A stretch of DNA of 5,792 nucleotides from an uncultured Bacteroidales bacterium (lineage in GTDB: Bacteria > Bacteroidota > Bacteroidia > Bacteroidales > Bacteroidaceae). Under the pieces are notes generated by a model. The model did not search any database, was not told the DNA's origin, and worked only from the letters and a program-made list of their open reading frames with translations. A program made the translations under genes and the position numbers. The stretch spans positions 1 to 5,792 of the forward strand of contig CANBEE010000177.1 of the NCBI GenBank assembly GCA_947367415.1, read 5' to 3'. Shown here piece after piece: positions 1 through 5,792 of this stretch (the stretch's first letter is position 1; every line of letters begins with the position of its first letter).

Positions 1-1245
1 AGCAAGCAGGGCGGAAAGTCGTTGGGCGAGCTGGTGAAGGAGTATGGTTTGTCGGAAAACCTATTCCGCGTACATGTGAACGAGGCTTCGAAGGTCATCA
101 ACAAGACCATCATCGACCTCGACATTTACCGTAAATATGGTGTAAACGTCATCGAGCTGCGCCGAAGTGCCGGACACAACAAGTTTGTGCGCACTGTAAA
201 CCAGCAGTTGGCATCGCCCACCCTGATGCTGCAGCAGGGTGATGTGCTGTACCTCTCGGGCGAGATTGAGAAGGTGCAGCAGCTGACCGAGGACTTCTCG
301 CTCCGCCTCATCGACAACCACACCGATGAGATAGAGGGCAGCTCATCGAATACCTCGCTCGACTTCTATGATATAGGTATTGCCGAAATCCTCATCATGC
401 CCTCATCGTCGATGATAGGCCGAAAGATTCTCGAGATAGGACTGAGAAGCAAGTTCAACATCAACGTGCTGGGCATCAGACGACAGAACGACTACCTACT
501 CCACAACCTAGGCAACGAGAAGATACACGACTCTGACGTACTGCTCGTACAGGGAGCATGGAAGGATATTGCACGCCTGCGCAACGAGTCGAACAACTGG
601 GTTGTGCTGGGCGAACCGCTGCAAGAAGCGGCCAAGGTGACACTCGACTACAAGGCTCCCGTAGCGGCACTAATTATGATAGCGATGATTGTGATGATGT
701 GTATCGACTCCATCCCCGTAGCCCCCGTCACAGCAGTGCTGCTGGCAGCGGTCTTGATGGTTATCACGGGATGTGTGAGGAGCGTGGAGGCGGCCTACAA
801 GACCATCAACTGGCAGACCATCGTGCTCTTTGCCGCCATGCTGCCCATGTCGACGGCATTGGAGAAGACGGGAGTATCATCGATGATTGCCGACTTCATC
901 GTCAACACCTTCGGAACCAGCAGCCCCCACGTAGCCTTGGCAGCTGTGTACTTCGCTACATCAATCATGACCATCTTCATCAGCAATACGGTGACCGCCG
1001 TGTTGATGGCACCCATCGCCCTGCAGTGTGCGATTGGCATAGGTGTGAGCCCCATCCCCTTCCTCTTTGCTGTCACCGTAGCGGCTTCGATGTGCTTTGC
1101 TTCCCCCTTCTCCACTCCACCCAATGCCCTGGTGATGCCAGCAGGACAATACACCTTCATGGATTTCGTCAAGGTGGGTCTTCCACTACAAATCCTCATG
1201 GGTGTAGTGATGATATTCGCATTGCCGCTGCTGTTTGCATTCTAA
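1..1245 (+). CDS. SLC13/DASS-type anion transporter with two TrkA-C domains (C-terminal part, 5' end outside window)
   Basis: The frame is open from the first base, so the gene begins before the window; the TTG at 22 is an internal codon and not the start. The visible 414 residues hold two TrkA-C (RCK_C) domains at about 22-104 and 123-200, then a hydrophobic half of about five or six membrane segments at 215-414. This order, with soluble RCK_C domains between two membrane halves, is known for bacterial SLC13/CitT-like permeases. In the second half the family signature SNT is at 328-330 (FISNTVTAVLMAP) and STPPNALV follows near 371-378. In the family these form the second substrate/sodium site. 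The TPPNA form resembles di- or tricarboxylate carriers more than the GYQTN form of sulfate-type permeases, but the substrate cannot be fixed from this. It acts in the inner membrane. The TrkA-C domains may sense a ligand, which is inference. The ORF is intact to its TAA, 19 bases before the glycosyltransferase ATG. Confidence 0.88.
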   Translation, partial: SKQGGKSLGELVKEYGLSENLFRVHVNEASKVINKTIIDLDIYRKYGVNVIELRRSAGHNKFVRTVNQQLASPTLMLQQGDVLYLSGEIEKVQQLTEDFSLRLIDNHTDEIEGSSSNTSLDFYDIGIAEILIMPSSSMIGRKILEIGLRSKFNINVLGIRRQNDYLLHNLGNEKIHDSDVLLVQGAWKDIARLRNESNNWVVLGEPLQEAAKVTLDYKAPVAALIMIAMIVMMCIDSIPVAPVTAVLLAAVLMVITGCVRSVEAAYKTINWQTIVLFAAMLPMSTALEKTGVSSMIADFIVNTFGTSSPHVALAAVYFATSIMTIFISNTVTAVLMAPIALQCAIGIGVSPIPFLFAVTVAASMCFASPFSTPPNALVMPAGQYTFMDFVKVGLPLQILMGVVMIFALPLLFAF

Positions 1246-1264
1246 GCCTACCGACACAAGCGAT

Positions 1265-2155
1265 ATGCTCTCGATACTTATCCCCACATACAATTACGAC
1301 TGCCGTAGCCTCGTAAGCGCGCTGCACCGGCAAGCCGAGCAGGCAGGTATCACCTACGAAATCATCGTAGCCGACGATGCCTCGCCCACCTATATATATA
1401 AGGAGAAGAATCGGGAGATAAACGCCCTTGCCCACTGCCGCTTCATAGAGATGACGGAGAATCTCGGAAGAGCACGCATACGCAATCGTCTGGCCAACGA
1501 GGCCCAATATCCATGGCTACTCTTCATGGACTGCGACGCCGAAGTCATCAGCTCCACCTTCATAGCCGACTATCTGCGCCATACCGATGCCGAGGTTATC
1601 TGTGGCGGCCTATGCCATGCCGACACCCTACCCTCCCCCACGCTGAGCCTACGTTATGCCTATGAGAAGCAAGCCGACAAGCGGCGTGCAGCAAAGTACC
1701 GCACCCAACGGCCTTATGAGCAGTTCACACCCTTCAACTTCTGCATTCGTCGCGACATATTCCAAGCTATACGGTTCGACGGGTCTGTCTGCGGCTATGG
1801 CCACGAAGACACGCTTTTTGGCATCGAACTGATGCGCCGGCAAGCACAGATACGCCACATTGATAACCCACTACGCCACATAGGGCTGGAGTCCAATGAA
1901 GTATTCCTCGAAAAGACCCGCTCGGCAGTGCGCAACCTCGCCACCATGGAGACTACCATGCAAGGGCACTCAGCGCTCCTCAGCAGCTACCGCATACTGC
2001 GCCGCTTCAGATTAGAGAGCTGGGCAGCCAACCGTTTCCAGCGACACGAGCAACGCCTTACCCAACAGCTCTGCGGGCCGTCACCCAGCCTTATCGGCTT
2101 CAAGCTGTATAAGTTGGGATACTATTGTTGGCTAAAGAGAAATGGGGAAAAGTAA
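1265..2155 (+). CDS. Family 2 glycosyltransferase (GT-A fold)
   Basis: This 296-residue cytosolic protein starts with the typical GT2 strand MLSILIPTYN. Nucleotide-sugar binding residues follow: VADDAS at 35-40 and the metal-binding DxD as DCD at 89-91 (LLFMDCDAEV). The acceptor-side motif is GYGHEDTLFG at 177-186, where ED (181-182) fits the usual catalytic-base region. The C-terminal third (from about 215) is basic and helical, with no membrane segment. In the family it would move a sugar from a nucleotide donor to a glycan or lipid acceptor; neither donor nor acceptor can be read here. I chose the ATG at 1265 because the protein then begins at the first beta strand. An in-frame TTG at 1235 would add ten unconserved-looking residues and overlap the transporter gene by 11 bases. 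The 19-base gap suggests co-transcription with the transporter, though no functional link is evident. It ends inside a terminator hairpin. Confidence 0.9.
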   Translation: MLSILIPTYNYDCRSLVSALHRQAEQAGITYEIIVADDASPTYIYKEKNREINALAHCRFIEMTENLGRARIRNRLANEAQYPWLLFMDCDAEVISSTFIADYLRHTDAEVICGGLCHADTLPSPTLSLRYAYEKQADKRRAAKYRTQRPYEQFTPFNFCIRRDIFQAIRFDGSVCGYGHEDTLFGIELMRRQAQIRHIDNPLRHIGLESNEVFLEKTRSAVRNLATMETTMQGHSALLSSYRILRRFRLESWAANRFQRHEQRLTQQLCGPSPSLIGFKLYKLGYYCWLKRNGEK

Positions 2156-2167
2156 CTTTCCCTTTTT
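2144..2167 (+). terminator. Rho-independent terminator of the rightward unit, overlapping the stop codon
   Basis: A 6-bp perfect stem, GGGAAA (2145-2150) with TTTCCC (2157-2162), encloses the loop AGTAAC and is followed by five T residues (2163-2167). The base at 2144 can add a G-U pair. The TAA stop of the glycosyltransferase (2153-2155) lies in the loop. On the opposite strand the hairpin is not followed by a T tract, so it looks directional and serves the rightward genes. Confidence 0.6.
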
Positions 2168-2168
2168 C

Positions 2169-2194
2169 GCAATCACACTTAGAAATTGCTTTTT
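2169..2194 (+). terminator. Possible second, weaker terminator hairpin
   Basis: GCAAT (2169-2173) pairs with ATTGC (2185-2189) across an 11-base loop, and TTTTT follows at 2190-2194. The 5-bp stem is short, so alone this would be weak. Its place directly after the first hairpin, in the 40-base gap between convergent genes, makes a backup terminator reasonable. Read leftward it lacks a T tract, so the permease gene has no obvious intrinsic terminator of its own. Confidence 0.3.
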
Positions 2195-2195
2195 A

Positions 2196-3140
2196 CTATT
2201 TCTTGAATTTCAGCTTCCGAGTAATCTTGGGAAACATCTTACGGAATCGAGTGAGATGCAGGGATATCGTACCGTCGGACACGACAAAGGTGACAGACAC
2301 GATAATAAGCAGCAAACCGATTGCAATATGCAAAGTGAGCGCTTCGCCAAACACCAGGACACCGATAACAACTGCCGTCAATGGCTCCAGAGCACCCAGA
2401 ATAGCCGTTGGGGTGGCACCGATAAACTGTATGGCTTTGGTAGTGCAGAGCAGCGATAGTGCCGTAGGGAACACAGCCAGGCAGAGAATATTGAGCCATA
2501 AATACCACTCACTGACAGGTGGCACATGGAAGTCGTGTGCCACGAGCAATCGCACGGCAAAGAGGCTGGATCCCACGAGAATGACATAGAAGGTCACCTT
2601 CAATGTAGCCACGTTGCGCAGGGAGGTCTTGTTGATACCTACAATATATATGGCATACGAAAATGCCGAAGCCAGCACCAGCGTCATGCCCATGAGATTG
2701 AGCGTACTCCCATCGTCGCCCCGATAGAGCAGCGCAATGCCACTCACAGCTGTGAGTATGCAGAGGATGGTCTGCTTGGTCAACTTCTCCTTGAACACCA
2801 CAGCCATAATGACGGCTACAATAATGGGATATATGAAGAGTATCGTAGAGGCCACTCCTGCATCCATATAGCTGTAGCTTTGGAAGAGCATGAGCGACGA
2901 GAGGGCAAACAGCAGTCCGAGACTGATGATGGGAGGTAGCTCACGGCGCTTTACTCTGAAATTGCGTCCACGCCACAAGAGCTTCATCCCCAAGTTGGGA
3001 ATGGCAAACAGGTAACGCAGCAGGAGCACCGAATCAGGATTCATGCCTGCCTCATAAAGGGGCAGCGTGAACAAGGGATTCAGGCCGTATGTAGCAGCAG
3101 CTATAATGCCGAGCAGGTATCCTTTGAGTTTGGGATTCAT
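2196..3140 (-). CDS. EamA/DMT-family ten-helix permease
   Basis: This 314-residue integral membrane protein has two EamA repeats, at about residues 8-138 and 150-288, each with about five hydrophobic segments: the classic drug/metabolite transporter layout and length. Each repeat ends in the family's typical pattern of a proline-containing helix, then a helix closing with a charged E-x-L turn: IYPIIVAVIMAVVFKEKLT at 103-121, and LGALEPLTAVVIGVLVFGEA at 248-267. A basic tail (298-314, RFRKMFPKITRKLKFKK) should be cytosolic. Family members export or import amino acids, nucleobases, sugars or other small metabolites; the substrate here is not readable. The start is the only sensible Met, just before the first helix. 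It is the last leftward gene, 83 bases after the secreted-protein gene and convergent with the glycosyltransferase. A -7 element in that gap suggests its own promoter. No frameshift or missing helix is seen. Confidence 0.9.
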   Translation of the reverse strand: MNPKLKGYLLGIIAAATYGLNPLFTLPLYEAGMNPDSVLLLRYLFAIPNLGMKLLWRGRNFRVKRRELPPIISLGLLFALSSLMLFQSYSYMDAGVASTILFIYPIIVAVIMAVVFKEKLTKQTILCILTAVSGIALLYRGDDGSTLNLMGMTLVLASAFSYAIYIVGINKTSLRNVATLKVTFYVILVGSSLFAVRLLVAHDFHVPPVSEWYLWLNILCLAVFPTALSLLCTTKAIQFIGATPTAILGALEPLTAVVIGVLVFGEALTLHIAIGLLLIIVSVTFVVSDGTISLHLTRFRKMFPKITRKLKFKK

Positions 3141-3174
3141 ACTATATAATAAAGGAGTTTTCGTTTTCGGTGCG

Positions 3175-3182
3175 CAAAATTA
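3175..3182 (-). promoter_or_regulatory. Probable Bacteroidota -7 element for the permease gene
   Basis: Read on the minus strand, the site is TAATTTTG, a full match to the Bacteroidota -7 consensus TAnnTTTG. It would give a leader of about 30 bases before the ATG at 3140. No TTTG is found 19-21 bases upstream, so the -33 box is missing or degenerate; that region is instead occupied by an inverted repeat. Confidence 0.4.
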
Positions 3183-3184
3183 AT

Positions 3185-3211
3185 AAAAATATCCCCATCA
3201 TTATCATGATG
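3185..3211 (-). terminator. Weak hairpin plus T tract after the secreted-protein gene
   Basis: On the minus strand, CATCAT and ATGATG form a 6-bp stem around a GATA loop (3196-3211). After GGGGATA comes TTTTT (3189-3185). Two G-U pairs could extend the stem outward. The stem is AT-rich and the T tract starts several bases late, so termination would be leaky at best. It starts 12 bases after the stop codon of the upstream gene. The same dyad sits where the permease -33 box would be, so it could instead be an operator. Confidence 0.3.
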
Positions 3212-3223
3212 AATCGTTTTTTG

Positions 3224-4156
3224 CTACCTCACCTCTACAAACAAACCTTCCAGCTCCACCACACCATTCATATATTTCGCAGGAATGGTGCAGAATCCCT
3301 TCCGATTGACCTTACGTGCAGGGATATGTACATGCTTGCGCTCTTCGCCATACCCGTAATGCACCATCATGCCATCATGCGTGAATCCCACCTCGGGACG
3401 CACCTTTACACGCAAGCTTTTCCCGGCAGGGTGCTCATAGCTCATCAGCTGACTGCCATCGGACAATGTCACCTCACCGTTGCGGTTAGTGTTGCTGACA
3501 AGACATTCTGACAACAAAGCTGGCAACAAAGCCGCCGAAGAGGACGACGTCGTATTGAGCGGGCTATCACTGAACACCACTCCATCGACATAGCAGATGG
3601 CATCTTCCGTATAGTTATGCGGCGATTCGCAGTCGGGCACCACCACAAGACTATGTATCTCTATTCCTCCGGCACCCTTAATGGCCAATGATACACGCTG
3701 CCAGCTATCTCCAGGCACATCCTCTGTGGTCATAGCCCAGAACTGTTCGGTATCGACAGGCTGAGCATTGCGGTCGGTGCGCTTGCCAAGTCCTACCACC
3801 ATAATGCGCCCACTATAGGAACGGTGAACAAGCAGATGTATGTACTTCTCCGTTGGTGTCAGTTCAAACGGTTCACGCAGGTCGATACGCACACCGAAAG
3901 TGTTACTTCCATAACGGGAACGCTGTATAGCCAACACACGATATGAATTATTGACGCTATCCCGCTCGGGATTATCGACTACGGCATAGTTACCCTTGAG
4001 CTTGCCTGTACGAAATGGCGACTCCTCCCAAGTGTCGTATACGCCTATGTTCTGAAAGTCTTTGCCCTCGAACTGAATATTTTGTGCGCTCGCAACACCT
4101 GCAAAGCTTATAAGGGCCAGCAATACGGTATATATTCTTTGTCTTTTCATCTTCAT
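3224..4156 (-). CDS. Secreted two-domain beta-rich protein of unknown function, partner of the fucosidase
   Basis: I do not recognise a named family. The 310 residues start with a Sec signal peptide (basic MKMKRQR, hydrophobic core 9-20, likely cut after ASA at 24). There is no lipobox cysteine, so the product should be soluble in the periplasm or outside. Residues 35-198 look like a galactose-binding-like jelly roll: alternating beta strands, a paired GVRIDL and KYIHLLVHRSYSG stretch (88-116), WQRVSLAIKG at 152-161, and a closing CYVDGVVFSD (188-197), the pattern in which carbohydrate-binding modules often end. A short serine-rich linker (NTTSSSSAA, 201-209) leads to a second beta-rich domain at about 220-310. 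No catalytic motif is evident. It follows the fucosidase by 29 bases on the same strand, so co-expression and a role in glycan binding or processing are inferred. An in-frame Met at 4150 is an alternative start and has the better-spaced AGGA. Confidence 0.8.
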   Translation of the reverse strand: MKMKRQRIYTVLLALISFAGVASAQNIQFEGKDFQNIGVYDTWEESPFRTGKLKGNYAVVDNPERDSVNNSYRVLAIQRSRYGSNTFGVRIDLREPFELTPTEKYIHLLVHRSYSGRIMVVGLGKRTDRNAQPVDTEQFWAMTTEDVPGDSWQRVSLAIKGAGGIEIHSLVVVPDCESPHNYTEDAICYVDGVVFSDSPLNTTSSSSAALLPALLSECLVSNTNRNGEVTLSDGSQLMSYEHPAGKSLRVKVRPEVGFTHDGMMVHYGYGEERKHVHIPARKVNRKGFCTIPAKYMNGVVELEGLFVEVR

Positions 4157-4157
4157 T

Positions 4158-4161
4158 TCCT
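4158..4161 (-). promoter_or_regulatory. Shine-Dalgarno-like AGGA bearing on the start of the secreted-protein gene
   Basis: On the minus strand AGGA is one base from the ATG at 4156, too close to serve it, but seven bases from the ATG at 4150, which is normal spacing. This favours the shorter product beginning MKRQRIY. The weight is limited because Bacteroidota use Shine-Dalgarno pairing little. Confidence 0.3.
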
Positions 4162-4185
4162 GTTTCGGTTATCCATTCTCCTTCA

Positions 4186-5709
4186 TTAATATACGGCCAC
4201 TCGGCTAATGAGCGGGCAAGCCTTACTATCCTCGATGACAATACGCATAGCCTTGACCTGCAAGCCCTCATCATAACTGGCAGCAGTGCTTCCATTGAGT
4301 GGAACGATACGCTTGTAGCCAATCGTTGTGGTCTCCACTTGCATTGCACAAGGAATCCACGTGCCATCCAGAGAGAGAGCCTCAATATGGAACTTACGCA
4401 CACGCTGCCCTTTGGCAATGTACTCCATCAGCTCCACGTAACGTACCGTCTGAGGAGAGTCCCATGAAAGGGTGATGGTAGCAGTAGTCTCGCCATCATT
4501 CGTGGCCCAATAGGTTTCCTTGTCGCCATCTGTCATATTGATAGGTTCATAGTGTCGTGCAACACCTGCCGAACGCACATGGTCGGCCGTGACAGAAGCT
4601 TTGGCTGCAAGGTCAGCACTCAGACGTTGCTGCACCAGCTCGCCCATCTTCGTAAGAGCCTCAACCGAAGCATCGGGCAGCACGCCAGCCTGGTTGGGAG
4701 GAATATTGAGGATAAGGGTCGAATTGCGCCCAATCGTCTCCAGATACATTTGAAACAGACGTTCGGGACTGAGCGGACTTTCGCCTTCATGCCAGAACCA
4801 GCCACGGTTGGTAGCCTTGGCATCACTCTCTCCCGGTAGCCAGAACCAGCCATCTTCGGTTCCATACATGCCATTTTTCTCGGGCACATAGTCACGATTC
4901 TCCGTGCTCCAGTTGGTCTGTCCAGCCCATCCGGCTTCATTACCAATCCAACGTGCTTCGCCACCAACGCCCCAAAGCACACAGTCGGGACACACTCGAT
5001 GTACTGTATCGCGCAGGTTGGGCACATCATAATAGGTGGCACGGTCGATACTGCGTCGGCCCTCCTCGCCACCATAGTAGCCATCACCACCATTGGCACC
5101 GTCAAACCACATCTCAAACTGGTCCGTACCATATTGGGCAATCTCCGCACATTGGCGCAGGAACACCTCTTTCACATAGCGTTCCGTACCATACAATGCA
5201 CTGTTTCTGTCCCAAGGGGAGATGTAGAATCCATACTTCATCCCTAGGTCACGTGCAGCCTCAGCAAAGTCGCGCGGAATATTGGTTTGCCTGCCATAGT
5301 CATTGCCCGAGTTGGTGACATTGTGCTCAGTGGTCGCCGTAGGCCATAAACAAAAACCATCGTGATGCTTCACCACGGCGATACCTCCACGCATACCTGC
5401 AGCTTTAGCCACTTCTAGCCACTGACGTGGATTAGGAGCCGCTGTCGGTGCAAAGGTGGCACGGTCTTCGTTACCATAGCCCCACTCACGATTGGTATAA
5501 GTATTCATTCCGTAATGAAAGAATGCGTAGAACTCAGTTTCTTGCCACTTGAGCTGGCGTGGATGAGGCACAGGATGTACGGGTGCCGGTTCATTGTCGG
5601 GATTAGGCAATGTCTGCTCCACCAAGGGCAATACAGACTGTGCATACGTCACTGGAGCAGTTCCCAGCAGTCCAAGGCACAAGGCAGCACGCAAGAATCT
5701 TCTTTTCAT
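4186..5709 (-). CDS. Secreted GH29 subfamily-B alpha-L-fucosidase with C-terminal F5/8 type C (CBM32-like) domain
   Basis: The 507-residue enzyme would hydrolyse terminal alpha-linked L-fucose with retention; subfamily B members usually prefer alpha-1,3/1,4 fucose as in Lewis structures. A Sec signal peptide (MKRRFLRAALCLGLL onward) is likely cut after TYA at 23. Cys11 does not sit in a lipobox, so it is not a lipoprotein. The (beta/alpha)8 catalytic domain spans about 45-365. Visible family motifs are FHYGMNT (64-70), EWGYGNED (75-82), KHHDGFCLW (114-122), SPWDRN (164-169) and FEMWFDGANG (198-207), where Asp203 is the expected nucleophile. Glu258 in RWIGNEAG (253-260) is the best acid/base candidate by subfamily position. 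NWSTEN (266-271) and the closing GRNSTLILNIPPNQAG (327-342) also fit. Residues 372-507 form the discoidin-like domain (NMTDGDKETYWA, 391-402), probably for binding sugar. The ATG at 5709 gives the signal peptide directly. It is first in a leftward unit with a strong promoter match. Lewis-type specificity is family inference. Confidence 0.93.
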   Translation of the reverse strand: MKRRFLRAALCLGLLGTAPVTYAQSVLPLVEQTLPNPDNEPAPVHPVPHPRQLKWQETEFYAFFHYGMNTYTNREWGYGNEDRATFAPTAAPNPRQWLEVAKAAGMRGGIAVVKHHDGFCLWPTATTEHNVTNSGNDYGRQTNIPRDFAEAARDLGMKYGFYISPWDRNSALYGTERYVKEVFLRQCAEIAQYGTDQFEMWFDGANGGDGYYGGEEGRRSIDRATYYDVPNLRDTVHRVCPDCVLWGVGGEARWIGNEAGWAGQTNWSTENRDYVPEKNGMYGTEDGWFWLPGESDAKATNRGWFWHEGESPLSPERLFQMYLETIGRNSTLILNIPPNQAGVLPDASVEALTKMGELVQQRLSADLAAKASVTADHVRSAGVARHYEPINMTDGDKETYWATNDGETTATITLSWDSPQTVRYVELMEYIAKGQRVRKFHIEALSLDGTWIPCAMQVETTTIGYKRIVPLNGSTAASYDEGLQVKAMRIVIEDSKACPLISRVAVY

Positions 5710-5733
5710 GATATTTCATTATAATTTCTGATG

Positions 5734-5765
5734 CAAATATAATAAGAAGAAAATGAAAAAACAAA
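5734..5765 (-). promoter_or_regulatory. Bacteroidota-type promoter of the fucosidase gene
   Basis: On the minus strand, the -33 box TTTG (5765-5762) is separated by exactly 20 bases from TATATTTG (5741-5734), which matches the -7 consensus TAnnTTTG at every fixed base. Transcription would start near 5728, leaving an A/T-rich leader of about 20 bases with no clear Shine-Dalgarno sequence. There is no room for a riboswitch or long leader. A regulator site, if any, would be upstream or in the T-rich spacer. The remaining bases to the window edge show nothing else I can support. Confidence 0.65.
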
Positions 5766-5792
5766 CTCCACCTTGCACAAAGACACATGCAC

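Noticed and set aside
795..1199. 134-codon open frame antisense to the transporter
   Set aside because: It is fully inside the real gene, has no promoter match or recognisable motif, and is explained by the opposite-strand reading of hydrophobic codons.
1235..1264. TTG at 1235 as start of the glycosyltransferase
   Set aside because: It would overlap the transporter gene by 11 bases and add a polar leader before the first GT2 strand; the ATG at 1265 begins exactly at that strand.
558..1316. 252-codon open frame on the plus strand overlapping the transporter gene
   Set aside because: It lies in another frame of a clear membrane-protein gene, and its translation is rich in His, Arg, Cys and Ser with no domain pattern. 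It is a shadow of the real gene's codon composition.
1389..1400. TATATATATA run followed by AAGGAG, resembling a promoter or ribosome site
   Set aside because: It encodes TYIYKEK inside the GT2 domain, no plausible gene starts just after it, and the run follows from Tyr and Ile codons.
2256..3330. An 11-base identical string (TGCAGGGATAT) near 2257 and 3317
   Set aside because: A few 11-base matches are expected by chance in a window of this size, and both copies lie in unrelated coding sequence.
4620..5150. 176-codon frame inside the fucosidase gene on the same strand
   Set aside because: It shares the DNA encoding conserved GH29 motifs, and its own translation has no family features.
5674..5682. 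Cysteine in the fucosidase signal peptide as a lipoprotein site
   Set aside because: The residues before Cys11 are AAL, with Leu at -1 where a lipobox needs Gly, Ala or Ser. The hydrophobic core continues past the cysteine to a normal signal peptidase I site.

Overview
The window looks like Bacteroidota chromosome, most likely Bacteroidales and perhaps the Prevotellaceae. The evidence is promoter elements of the Bacteroidota type (TTTG, a 20-bp gap, then TATATTTG), little consistent Shine-Dalgarno use, short intergenic gaps, roughly even GC, frequent ATA isoleucine codons, and a secreted GH29 fucosidase of a kind common in gut and oral members of this phylum. I cannot name the species. No mobile element, CRISPR array, RNA gene or toxin-antitoxin module is visible, and coding sequence covers almost everything.

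Positions 1-2155 read rightward. The window opens inside an SLC13/DASS-type membrane transporter that has two cytoplasmic TrkA-C (RCK_C) domains between its membrane halves. Nineteen bases after it comes a cytosolic family 2 glycosyltransferase, probably co-transcribed. This unit appears to end at a terminator hairpin that holds the glycosyltransferase stop codon in its loop. A second, weaker hairpin follows at once.

Positions 2196-5709 read leftward. In transcription order these are a secreted GH29 subfamily-B alpha-L-fucosidase with a C-terminal discoidin/CBM32-like domain, a secreted two-domain beta-rich protein of unknown function 29 bases downstream, and a ten-helix EamA/DMT-family permease after an 83-base gap. 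A strong promoter match sits directly upstream of the fucosidase. The 83-base gap holds a small AT-rich hairpin followed by T residues, then a -7 element, so the permease is probably transcribed separately.

The working picture is a minimal fucose-releasing pair (catalyst plus putative carbohydrate-binding partner) exported to the periplasm or beyond, beside unrelated housekeeping or accessory transport genes. No SusC/SusD pair, fucose catabolic gene or dedicated regulator lies in the window, so this is not a full polysaccharide utilisation locus as seen. I found no clear new system. The best lead is the uncharacterised protein paired with the fucosidase.
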